Shown piece by piece: positions 7,105 to 13,393 of a stretch of DNA of 15,391 nt (positions are counted from its first letter, which is position 1; every line of letters begins with the position of its first letter). The stretch is from NCBI RefSeq assembly GCF_022771645.1, contig NZ_JALFCU010000015.1, forward strand, positions 1-15,391. The letters run 5' to 3'. A program made the position numbers and the translations under genes. Below the pieces are notes generated by a model. It had not been told where the DNA came from and searched no databases. It was given only the letters and a program-made list of their open reading frames with translations. The stretch comes from Selenomonas sp. GTDB lineage: Bacteria > Bacillota > Negativicutes > Selenomonadales > Selenomonadaceae.

Positions 7105-7375
7105 AATAAAGTCGCCTCTCTTTCGCTGTCGCGGGTCGCGCGGAAATCAGTCGGATGGTTTCTCCACGTTCCGTGTAAACAACAAACAGCACCGTCCCGA
7201 CACGCCCAACCACCTGATATCGGTCTTCGTCATCGCTATGAAGATCATCAAACGCTTCAATACGCTTCGGATCGAGAAACACGTACGACGCTGTCTCAAA
7301 ACTGACGTGATGCTTCCGCTTGTTGATCTCGTTCTTCTCTTCATCCCATTCGATGTCGAGATCCTGAAGTTCCAT
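7070..7375 (-). CDS. brnT: BrnT-family toxin (RNase-like)
   Basis: Toxin of about 101 aa. It shows the family pattern in order: IEWDEEKNEINKRKHHVSF, a FLDP element, HSDDEDRYQVVGRV, VLFVVYTERGETIRLISAR and a final ATAKERRLYY. BrnT of Brucella is a RelE-fold ribonuclease that stops translation. The conserved Lys/His early and Arg late are present, so the toxin looks intact. Two ATGs occur two codons apart; the second (7375) has AAGG at better spacing, while the first (7381) coincides with the predicted transcript start. It is encoded between two halves of a DNA methyltransferase and has its own promoter. Confidence 0.88.
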   Translation of the reverse strand: MELQDLDIEWDEEKNEINKRKHHVSFETASYVFLDPKRIEAFDDLHSDDEDRYQVVGRVGTVLFVVYTERGETIRLISARPATAKERRLYYGDSQNDTSRG

Positions 7376-7387
7376 GTTCATAACCTT

Positions 7388-7416
7388 ATTATATCCTCTA
7401 GAAAAGAAATATGCAA
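7388..7416 (-). promoter_or_regulatory. Promoter of brnT-brnA
   Basis: On the minus strand TTGCAT (7411-7416), a 17-nt spacer and a perfect TATAAT (7388-7393) form a strong promoter. The expected transcript start lies at about 7381, at or within a few bases of the brnT start codon, so the toxin message would be leaderless or nearly so. The -35 box falls inside the palindrome at 7411-7433. Confidence 0.7.
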
Positions 7417-7433
7417 TACATCATGTGTTGCAT
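7411..7433. promoter_or_regulatory. Candidate BrnA operator
   Basis: A 23-nt near-perfect palindrome: 11-nt arms beginning ATGCAA and ending TTGCAT, one mismatched pair, and one central base. It covers the -35 box of the brnT-brnA promoter and also the stop codon of the upstream methyltransferase half (7421-7423). Position and symmetry fit a site for the ribbon-helix-helix antitoxin; binding is inferred. Confidence 0.6.
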
Positions 7434-8122
7434 TCTTCCCGCCACACCTGCATCAAATCGACTTCCCTATAGCGCACCGCCATTGTTTCTTCCGCCGCTG
7501 CAAAGAGATCGACCTCGCCAGCCGTTTCTTCCTCATGGAACATCGAATCGTACGTGAACGGCACGCGCAAGACTTTGTGCGGATGCTTCGGATTCTGCCG
7601 CCATTCGCTGAAGGTGATGAGCTCGCCCGCCGCGTCCTTGTGCGTCAGCGTGTTCCCCTGCACGATGTTCGCCTCGATCACCGCCAGTGCCGAGCGATAG
7701 AGGTCTTCGTCGCTAGACAGCAGCCGTCCCGTCTTCGCCTCGTAATTTTCCGCGAACACCAGCAGCATGTTCTCCCGCGCTTCGTGCAGGTTGTCCGGCA
7801 AGAGCTCGATGCCGTAGATGCTCATGAGCGCCCAGAGCGTTTCGTATTTCCAGTTGCTCCCGCGCAGATGCTTCGCCGCGTTGACGTGCGCGAGCTTCTG
7901 CCGCAGGATTTCCATGAGGAACGCCCCCACGCCCGCCGACGGCTCGAAGAACGTCGCATGGACATCCGCGAGCTTCTCCTTTATCGGCGGATTCGACAGC
8001 ATCATCTTCACCATCCAGTTCGGCGTGAACACCTCGCCATGCTTCTGCACGCGCTCCTTCGACTTGATCAGCCGCTCCCGCAGCGCCGCATCCTCCGCCG
8101 CCGTCTCCCGTTCGTTTTCCAA
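7421..8122 (-). CDS. N-terminal half of adenine DNA methyltransferase (SAM-binding part)
   Basis: The 233-aa protein carries HGEVFTP (motif X, residues 28-34), FFEPSAGVGAF (motif I, SAM binding, 58-68), YGIELLPDN (motif II region, 103-111) and NIVQGNTL (152-159). It ends before the catalytic NPPY motif; the LSNPPIKEK at 43 is not that motif because it lies before motif I. Catalysis therefore needs another protein, most obviously the NPPY half at 5648-6649. The start is TTG, 7 nt after GGAGG; no ATG fits. The last coding bases are repeated near 6672-6730, and the stop codon lies in the brnTA operator. In related loci this gene is expected directly before the NPPY gene, so the 0.77-kb gap filled by brnTA is unusual. 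Confidence 0.85.
   Translation of the reverse strand: MENERETAAEDAALRERLIKSKERVQKHGEVFTPNWMVKMMLSNPPIKEKLADVHATFFEPSAGVGAFLMEILRQKLAHVNAAKHLRGSNWKYETLWALMSIYGIELLPDNLHEARENMLLVFAENYEAKTGRLLSSDEDLYRSALAVIEANIVQGNTLTHKDAAGELITFSEWRQNPKHPHKVLRVPFTYDSMFHEEETAGEVDLFAAAEETMAVRYREVDLMQVWREECNT
7446..7501 (-). repeat. Diverged direct repeat, partner at 6672-6730
   Basis: The 3' end of the methyltransferase N-half gene resembles 6672-6730 in the same orientation. It begins with an identical ACCTGCATCA (plus strand) and ends with an identical GCCGCTGC. Lengths are 56 and 59 nt, a one-codon difference. At protein level YREVDLMQVW is identical, but of the first 29 nt about seven differ, so this is not a recent exact duplication. 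Confidence 0.7.
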
Positions 8123-8180
8123 TCTCCCGCCTCCGTTCTTTCGATGCTATTCTTCTACAAGCCGGCGCTTGTCGCACATG

Positions 8181-8228
8181 AAAAAGGCGCAGCCCTTTCG
8201 CATCCATCATGCGAAAAGAGCCGCGCCT
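8181..8228 (-). terminator. Terminator of the Rpn nuclease gene
   Basis: On the minus strand a long stem (AGGCGC paired with GCGCCT outside, ATGCGAAA paired with TTTCGCAT inside, a few mismatches or bulges, 5-nt loop) is followed by TTTTT. It begins 7 nt after the nuclease stop. Its sequence resembles the terminator after brnA: both contain AAAAGAGCCGCGC. Confidence 0.75.
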
Positions 8229-8235
8229 GTCCGTC

Positions 8236-9093
8236 TCATTCCACAACGAGCCCGTTCTTCTTTGCGATGGAGAGAACTTCCTCACTCGTCCCCTTCGAAA
8301 TCCGAAGGATGCTGTCGAGCGACAAATGCTCGTGCAACATTCCAAGAATCATGCTCGCTCGCTCCGCCGCTGTTGCTTTTTCGATATCCTCTTTTTTCTT
8401 TTTCTCCGCATACTTGCGTGCGTCTTCTTCATTCCACCAGAGCGATACCACGTCGATGACCTCCTTTTCATAACGGTCAAGTACCTGCAACAGTATTTTC
8501 TGCTTTTTACAGTACATGACAGCCTCATGAATTGCTATATCCGTTGCCATACCAGATTTTCTATTTTTGTCGATAAGATCAATGAAGAAACTGTATTCCT
8601 GCAACGGCTCGCATTTTCGCAAGAATCGCTTGCCTCGAGCATATGAAATATCGATGACTTTGCAGACAAGTTCGAGATTCTTGCTCTTCTTGCGAAAGGC
8701 ATCCGAAAGTCGAAGTACTTTCTTTTTCGGCGGCTTTTCTCCGATATAGAACATATAGAAACTCGGATCAGGCAAGAAAACAAGATCTTGACCGTAAATG
8801 GCATCCCGGGACTCGAACATCTTGTCCAAAAGCCGCGATGCGTACGACAACATCCTTTTCGGCATATTCTCGTTCCATGTGCTCTGATGCTCCATGAGCA
8901 CGACCGCTTCATTCTTCCACTCGAACGACAAATCGTTCTTGATGCTGTCAAAGAGCACATCGTTGAGTGTCGTGATGGTGAGGTCGTCCGGCTGGACGGC
9001 TTCGCCACACAATGCTTGATAGAGCTTCGCAAGTTCCACAGGATCGTTGAACAGCATCCGAAAGACCGAATCCTTGTACTGATGGTTCGCCAT
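8236..9093 (-). CDS. Rpn-family PD-(D/E)XK nuclease/putative transposase
   Basis: The 285-aa protein belongs to the recombination-promoting nuclease family (long labelled putative transposase). Visible hallmarks are the opening YKDSVFRMLFNDPVELAKLYQAL, then TLNDVLFDSIKNDLSFEWKNEAVVLMEHQST, in which the acidic residues and EHQ make up the PD-(D/E)XK-like core, then NENMPKRMLSYASRLLD. The C-terminal part ends in a charged, coiled-coil-prone region (RKYAEKKKKEDIEKATAAERA). The ATG at 9093 has AGAGGA 8 nt upstream; a longer frame from 9135 would start inside the -10 box. Such genes are often multicopy in Negativicutes and Clostridia and act in RecA-independent recombination or phage defence. It is a separate unit with its own promoter and terminator. 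Confidence 0.85.
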   Translation of the reverse strand: MANHQYKDSVFRMLFNDPVELAKLYQALCGEAVQPDDLTITTLNDVLFDSIKNDLSFEWKNEAVVLMEHQSTWNENMPKRMLSYASRLLDKMFESRDAIYGQDLVFLPDPSFYMFYIGEKPPKKKVLRLSDAFRKKSKNLELVCKVIDISYARGKRFLRKCEPLQEYSFFIDLIDKNRKSGMATDIAIHEAVMYCKKQKILLQVLDRYEKEVIDVVSLWWNEEDARKYAEKKKKEDIEKATAAERASMILGMLHEHLSLDSILRISKGTSEEVLSIAKKNGLVVE

Positions 9094-9133
9094 GCCGCAC
9101 GTCCTCTCGTTTCCTGCCGCTTCTTGTAATCTC

Positions 9134-9161
9134 ATGATAGCATAAAAATCAAAAATTTAAA
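9134..9161 (-). promoter_or_regulatory. Predicted promoter of the Rpn nuclease gene
   Basis: Minus strand TTTAAA (9156-9161), a 16-nt spacer and TATCAT (9134-9139), each four or five of six to consensus. It lies directly downstream of the fatty-acid operon terminator, so the nuclease gene is probably transcribed on its own. Confidence 0.45.
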
Positions 9162-9185
9162 AGAGGACGGCACTGCCGTCCTCTT
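9161..9185 (-). terminator. Terminator of the fatty-acid/rnc operon
   Basis: AAGAGGACGGCA and TGCCGTCCTCTT flank a single central base, giving at least a 10-bp stem with a 5-nt loop. On the minus strand it is followed by TTAAATTTTT. It lies 28 nt after the stop of the metallo-beta-lactamase-fold gene. Confidence 0.85.
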
Positions 9186-9212
9186 GTTGGTGCTGTTCAG
9201 TTTTCCCTCGTG

Positions 9213-10022
9213 TCAGCCGAGCTCGATCGTCTCGAGGTCATCCGGCACGTAGATGTTGCCGTGATAATACGCTTTTGACTCCGCTGTGTAGTCGGCCTTG
9301 CGCGTCGCGATGGTCTTGTCTTCCGTGTGGTAGAGGACGAGGTTCTTCGCGCCGAGCGTTTCGGCGAGCTCGCTCGCTTCTTTGACCGTGCTGTGGTTTT
9401 TCTCGTACGGTTTGAAACGGTCGCGGTCTGCGTATTTGCAGAACGCTTCGCTGAGCAGCCAGTCGGCGTGCGCGGCATACGCGGCGTCGTGCTCGTTGTA
9501 CGGCTCGTCGCCGAGACACGTGAGGCGCAGGCCGTCCGCGTAGTCGAGAACGTAGCCGAACTGCTTCGCCTTCGTCGAGCAGATGTCGAACACCGTGAGC
9601 TTCGCGAACGGGAGGTCGATCGTCTCGCCGTCTTTGACTTCGTGCAGCACGAGACCCTCGCCGACGCGCGCGAAGTCTTTTTTCTTCAGCGTCATCTTCG
9701 TCATCGTGAGGAGCATGTCCTTGACGACGTCATGGCAGTAGATGTGGAACGTGCCTTCGTACTTGCCCTTGTTCATGAGGTCGGCGACTTTGCGCATGAC
9801 CCAGATGACGCCGAGCACGTGGTCCGTGTGGCCGTGCGTGACGAACATGTGATGGCAGCGCTGATAGTCAAATCCCGTAAGCTCGAGCTGCCGCAGGATC
9901 GTGTTGCCGCCGCCCGCATCCGTGAGGAAGAGGCTCCCGTCGCCGTTCTCGATGAAGAAGCACGTATTGTAGCATTTCGTGACCATGGCACAGCCCGTGC
10001 CGAGCATCGTGAGTTTCCGCAT
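9213..10022 (-). CDS. Metallo-beta-lactamase-fold hydrolase (RNase Z-like)
   Basis: Cytoplasmic hydrolase of 269 aa. THGHTDH (residues 62-68) is the zinc-binding motif. LTDAGGG before it, CLGDE (about 170) and KNHSTVKEASELAETLGAKNLVLYHTED near the end supply the other metal ligands in the order seen in RNase Z/ElaC-like proteins. There is no signal peptide. The substrate is unknown; it could be a phosphodiester such as RNA. Its ATG comes 3 nt after the rnc stop, with its GGAGG inside the rnc 3' end, so translation is coupled to RNase III. It is the last gene of the operon. Confidence 0.85.
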   Translation of the reverse strand: MRKLTMLGTGCAMVTKCYNTCFFIENGDGSLFLTDAGGGNTILRQLELTGFDYQRCHHMFVTHGHTDHVLGVIWVMRKVADLMNKGKYEGTFHIYCHDVVKDMLLTMTKMTLKKKDFARVGEGLVLHEVKDGETIDLPFAKLTVFDICSTKAKQFGYVLDYADGLRLTCLGDEPYNEHDAAYAAHADWLLSEAFCKYADRDRFKPYEKNHSTVKEASELAETLGAKNLVLYHTEDKTIATRKADYTAESKAYYHGNIYVPDDLETIELG

Positions 10023-10025
10023 GGT

Positions 10026-10748
10026 TTACTTCCTCCCCTGTTTCGTCAGACGCCCGAGCGCTGCTTTCGCTGCGCCCTGCTCCGCCACTTTCTTTGACGC
10101 GCCTTCGCCGCGGCCTTGTTCCTTTCCGTTGACCGTGACGGCGAAGACGTAATGCTTGCAGTGGTCAGGGCCCGTCGCCTCGAGCTCGACGTACTCGATG
10201 ACGGCCGTCGGGTCTTTCTGGATGAGTTCCTGCAGCGTCGTCTTGTAGTCCTTGATGAGCTCGCCGCGCTGCACGCCGTCGAATTCCGGCGCGAGCTCGC
10301 GCATGGCGTAGTCCCGCGCGACGTCCCATCCCTGGTCGAGGTAGACGGCGCCGAGCACGGCTTCGAACGTGTCTTCGAGGTTCGTCGTGCGCGTGCGACC
10401 GCCGCTCATTTCCTCGCCATGTCCCAGAAGCAGATAGTCGCCGAGTCCGAGCCGCGCCGCGATCTTCGCGAGCGAGGCCGAGCAGACGATGCTCGCGCGC
10501 GTGCGCGTGAGCTCGCCCTCTGGGAGCTTCGGGAAATGCGTATAAAGATAAGTGCTGGAGGCAAGCTCCAGCACAGCATCTCCGAGAAACTCGAGGCGTT
10601 CGTTGTTCGCGACGCGCCCCGGCGCTTCATTCGCGTAGGACGTATGGACGAGGGCCGTGTGCAGGAGGCTGATGTCGTGGAACGCGACGCCAAGCCGCTT
10701 CGCGAGCACTTGGAGCTCCTGCTTTCGTTTTTCCGTCAATCCATCCAT
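10026..10748 (-). CDS. rnc: Ribonuclease III
   Basis: Double-strand-specific endoribonuclease of 240 aa that matures rRNA and processes mRNA. The catalytic domain shows the family signature NERLEFLGDAVLEL (49-62, Asp57) and LEDTFEAVLGAVYLD (Glu129), which supply the metal-binding acids. The double-stranded RNA-binding domain follows from about 168 (DYKTTLQELIQK to GASKKVAEQGAAKAAL). The frame runs open far upstream into fabF, but the ATG at 10748 gives the usual length. It starts 8 nt after the fabF stop, and GGAG overlapping that stop is the probable ribosome site, with slightly long spacing (11 nt). Confidence 0.96.
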   Translation of the reverse strand: MDGLTEKRKQELQVLAKRLGVAFHDISLLHTALVHTSYANEAPGRVANNERLEFLGDAVLELASSTYLYTHFPKLPEGELTRTRASIVCSASLAKIAARLGLGDYLLLGHGEEMSGGRTRTTNLEDTFEAVLGAVYLDQGWDVARDYAMRELAPEFDGVQRGELIKDYKTTLQELIQKDPTAVIEYVELEATGPDHCKHYVFAVTVNGKEQGRGEGASKKVAEQGAAKAALGRLTKQGRK

Positions 10749-10756
10749 ATGTGATT

Positions 10757-12004
10757 TTACTCCGCGTATTTCTTCAGCAGCAGGCACGCGTTGTGGCCGC
10801 CGAAGCCGAACGAGTTCGACATCGCCGCGCGCACCGTCTTCGCCTTCGCCTTGTTCGGGACGTAGTCGAGGTCGAGGCCCTCTTCCGGCGTCTCGTAGTT
10901 GATCGTCGGCGGCAGCATGTCGTTCTCGACCGCGAGCGCCGTCGCGATGCACTCGACACCGCCAGCCGCGCCGAGGAGATGGCCCGTCATCGACTTGATG
11001 GACGAGACAGAGACGTCTTTCGCCGCATCGCCCCAGACCGCCTTGATGGCTTCCGTCTCGCCCTGGTCGTTCAGGTGCGTCGACGTGCCATGCGCGTTGA
11101 CGTAGTCGACGTCCGCGGCCTTCATGCCGGCATCGTCGAGCGCGAGCTGCATGCATTTCGCCTGATATTCGCCGTGCGGCGCCGGGCTCGTGATGTGGTA
11201 CGCATCGGAGTTCGCGCCGTAGCCGGCCATTTCCGCATAGATGTGCGCGCCGCGCGCTTTCGCGTGCTCGAGGCTCTCGAGCACGACGATGCCGCAGCCT
11301 TCGCCCATGACGAAGCCGCTACGGTTCGCATCGAACGGACGGGACGCATGCTCCGGATCGTCGTTGTGATCGGTGCAGAGCGCCTTCATCGCGCCGAAGC
11401 CCGCGACCGCCGCCTGGCTGATGGCCGCTTCCGTGCCGCCCGCGACCATGACGTCCGCCTCGCCACGCTGGATGACGCGCATGGCATCACCGATGCAGTT
11501 CGAGCCGGTCGCGCAAGCCGTGACGACGCACGACGACGGGCCGTGCAGCTTGTACTCGATGGAGACCTGGCCGGCCGCCATGTTCGCGATCATCATCGGG
11601 ACGAAGAACGGGCTGATGCGCGACGGGCCTTTCGCAAAGTATTTCTCGTACTGCGAATGCATCGTCTCGATGCCGCCGATGCCCGTGCCGACGTACGTGC
11701 CGATGCGGTCGAGGTCTTCTTTCTCGAGGTCGAGGCCCGCGTCCTTGATGGCGAGGCCGGCCGTCGCGACCGCGAACTGCGTGTAGCGGTCCATGCGGCG
11801 CGCTTCCTTCTTGTCGATGCCGTACGCCGTCGGATCGAAGTCTTTGACCTCGCCGGCGATCTGCGCATGGAAGTCCGTCGGATCGAAACGCGTGATGCGG
11901 CCGATGCCGTTCTTGCCCTCCATGAGGGCCTTCCAGAATGCTTCCTTGCCCGAACCGATCGGCGTGATGGCGCCGAGGCCCGTGATGACGACTCTATGTT
12001 TCAA
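10757..12004 (-). CDS. fabF: 3-oxoacyl-ACP synthase II
   Basis: Condensing enzyme of fatty-acid elongation, 415 aa: it adds malonyl-ACP to acyl-ACP. The Cys-His-His triad is visible: Cys164 in VTACATGSN, His305 in NAHGTSTHLND and His342 in TGHLLGAAGG. The start is TTG, giving MKHRVVITGLGAITPIG, the normal N-terminus. An in-frame ATG eight codons earlier overlaps the AGGAG ribosome site and is rejected. A 78-nt gap separates it from the upstream flavoprotein gene, and rnc follows after 8 nt. Confidence 0.96.
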   Translation of the reverse strand: MKHRVVITGLGAITPIGSGKEAFWKALMEGKNGIGRITRFDPTDFHAQIAGEVKDFDPTAYGIDKKEARRMDRYTQFAVATAGLAIKDAGLDLEKEDLDRIGTYVGTGIGGIETMHSQYEKYFAKGPSRISPFFVPMMIANMAAGQVSIEYKLHGPSSCVVTACATGSNCIGDAMRVIQRGEADVMVAGGTEAAISQAAVAGFGAMKALCTDHNDDPEHASRPFDANRSGFVMGEGCGIVVLESLEHAKARGAHIYAEMAGYGANSDAYHITSPAPHGEYQAKCMQLALDDAGMKAADVDYVNAHGTSTHLNDQGETEAIKAVWGDAAKDVSVSSIKSMTGHLLGAAGGVECIATALAVENDMLPPTINYETPEEGLDLDYVPNKAKAKTVRAAMSNSFGFGGHNACLLLKKYAE

Positions 12005-12082
12005 GATAAATGTGCTCCTCTCAATCATTTTGTTTCAAAATAGTGCAATCCCATTCATCCGTCTGCGCAAAAAATGCATCGT

Positions 12083-13027
12083 TTAGTTCGCTGCTTCCGC
12101 TTCCGCTTTGAGCTTCGTGATGATGTCGTGCACCGTCTCGATGCTCTGGATCTCCGGCAGGCGCTCGCCCGTGAAGACGAGGCCCGTCTCCGTGTCGCCC
12201 TGCTGTGCGCGGATGAGCGAGCGGATGATGCAGAAATTGTGCTTGCATGCCTTGAGGCAGGCATCGCATTTCTTCGGCGGCACCGGCCCTTCGAGGACTT
12301 TCGCCGAGAACGGCGTGCGCACGGCGCGGCCCGGCAGGCCGACAGGACTGTGGATGACGACGACGTCCTCCGGTTTCGATTTCAAATAGTATTCCTTCAG
12401 CGTCGGCGCGCCGTTCGACTCGGCGCTCGCCGCGAAGCGGGAACCCATCTGGACGCCGTTCGCGCCCATCTTTATGAGATCAACGATGTCCTGGCCCGAG
12501 AGCACGCCGCCGGCCGCGATGACCGGGATCTTCACGGCCGCGCGGATGTCGGGGATGAGCTCGCGCACGGAATGCGTCGTGCCGAGGTGGCCGCCGGCCT
12601 CCTTGCCCTCGACGACGATGGCCGTCGCGCCAAGACGTTCAGAGATTTTTGCAAGTTTCACGGACGAGACGATCGGGACGATCGGCGTGCCGGACTCTTT
12701 GCCGTAGCCGAACATGTCACGGGAAAATCCCGCGCCAGCGACGATGAGGTCGATGCCTGCATCGATGGCCGTCTTGCAGATACCTGCAAAATCGCGGGCT
12801 GCCACCATGATGTTGATGCCGATGATGCCGTTCGTCAGCGACCGTGCGAGCTGGATCTCGTAGCGAAGCTCCTCATGGCTCATGCCGGAAGCGGCGATGA
12901 GGCCGATGCCGCCCTCATTGGCGACGGCAGCGGCGAGGCGGGCCGTCGAGAGACGGATGGCCATGCCTCCCTGCACGATCGGGGTCTTGGCGACCTTCGT
13001 GCCAATCTTCAGCTCTGGAAGCTTCAA
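12083..13027 (-). CDS. FabK/nitronate monooxygenase-like flavoprotein with C-terminal Cys cluster
   Basis: FMN-dependent TIM-barrel oxidoreductase of 314 aa. Family features are TPIVQGGMA near the start, NIMV (about 72), VVEGKEAGGHLG (138-149, with the histidine that is active in FabK) and PVIAAGG followed by GANGVQMGSRF. Unlike classical FabK it has a CX2CX3CX4C cluster (Cys254, 257, 261, 266) in KKCDACLKACKHNFCIIRSL, which may bind an iron-sulfur cluster or zinc. The start is TTG, 7 nt after GGAGG. It sits between acpP and fabF, in the same operon as the probable true fabK at the window edge, so a role in enoyl reduction or another acyl-chain step is possible but unproven. Confidence 0.85.
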   Translation of the reverse strand: MKLPELKIGTKVAKTPIVQGGMAIRLSTARLAAAVANEGGIGLIAASGMSHEELRYEIQLARSLTNGIIGINIMVAARDFAGICKTAIDAGIDLIVAGAGFSRDMFGYGKESGTPIVPIVSSVKLAKISERLGATAIVVEGKEAGGHLGTTHSVRELIPDIRAAVKIPVIAAGGVLSGQDIVDLIKMGANGVQMGSRFAASAESNGAPTLKEYYLKSKPEDVVVIHSPVGLPGRAVRTPFSAKVLEGPVPPKKCDACLKACKHNFCIIRSLIRAQQGDTETGLVFTGERLPEIQSIETVHDIITKLKAEAEAAN

Positions 13028-13060
13028 GGTTACTCCTCCCATCGATTTCTTGCCTTTAGA

Positions 13061-13089
13061 AAATCCCGCGAAGAATCTTCACGGGATTT
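13061..13089 (-). terminator. Hairpin after acpP, possible partial terminator
   Basis: On the minus strand AAATCCCG pairs with CGGGATTT, and the inner GAAGATTCTTC is itself symmetric, giving a stem of up to about 12 bp with one G-U pair. It is followed by TTTTCT. It lies 22 nt after the acpP stop, inside an otherwise continuous operon. It may cut down read-through or protect the acpP message. Confidence 0.6.
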
Positions 13090-13111
13090 AGAAAAGGTAA
13101 GACGCTCAAAC

Positions 13112-13354
13112 TTATTTGTTCTGGTCGATATAGGTGACGACGTCCTGCACCGTCTTGATCTTCTCAGCGGCCTCATCCGGAATCTCGATGTTGAATTCCT
13201 CTTCAAAAGCCATGATCAGCTCGACAATGTCAAGGGAGTCAGCACCGAGGTCATCGATGAACGTGGATTCGATGGAAACCTCATCCGGCTCCACACCGAG
13301 CTGCTCCACGACGATGTCGCGGACCTTCTCGAAGGTCTTGTCTGCATCTGCCAT
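13112..13354 (-). CDS. acpP: Acyl carrier protein
   Basis: Small acidic carrier of 80 aa that shuttles growing acyl chains. The phosphopantetheine attachment site is the serine of GADSLDIVEL, preceded by the usual FIDDL, and helix III ends in KTVQDVVTYID. The ATG (MADADKTFEKV) has AAGGAGG 8 nt upstream; the in-frame GTG three codons earlier overlaps that site and is rejected. A TATACT about 30 nt upstream could act as a -10 for a separate acpP promoter, but no -35 is convincing. A strong hairpin follows the gene. Confidence 0.97.
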   Translation of the reverse strand: MADADKTFEKVRDIVVEQLGVEPDEVSIESTFIDDLGADSLDIVELIMAFEEEFNIEIPDEAAEKIKTVQDVVTYIDQNK

Positions 13355-13393
13355 GTCTTTCACCTCCTTATCTTGGTGTACAGTATAGTTATA

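Noticed and set aside
7421..8122. Frameshifted or truncated pseudogene reading of the methyltransferase N-half
   Set aside because: The frame is intact from a TTG with a good ribosome site to its stop, motifs are in order, and N-halves of this kind can exist as separate genes.
8157..8172. ACAAGC and GCTTGT inverted repeat upstream of the methyltransferase N-half as a controller-protein site
   Set aside because: Only 6-nt arms, no convincing -10/-35 nearby and no controller gene in the locus.
10749..11156. N-terminal extension of RNase III into fabF
   Set aside because: The added residues are low-complexity Arg/Gly/Ala sequence from another frame of fabF; ATG 10748 gives the standard length and domain layout.
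12027..12041. ATTTTG and CAAAAT inverted repeat upstream of fabF as a FapR or FabT operator
   Set aside because: Six-nt AT-rich arms with a 3-nt gap are easily met by chance and do not match the known FapR or FabT site patterns, and no promoter was seen beside it.
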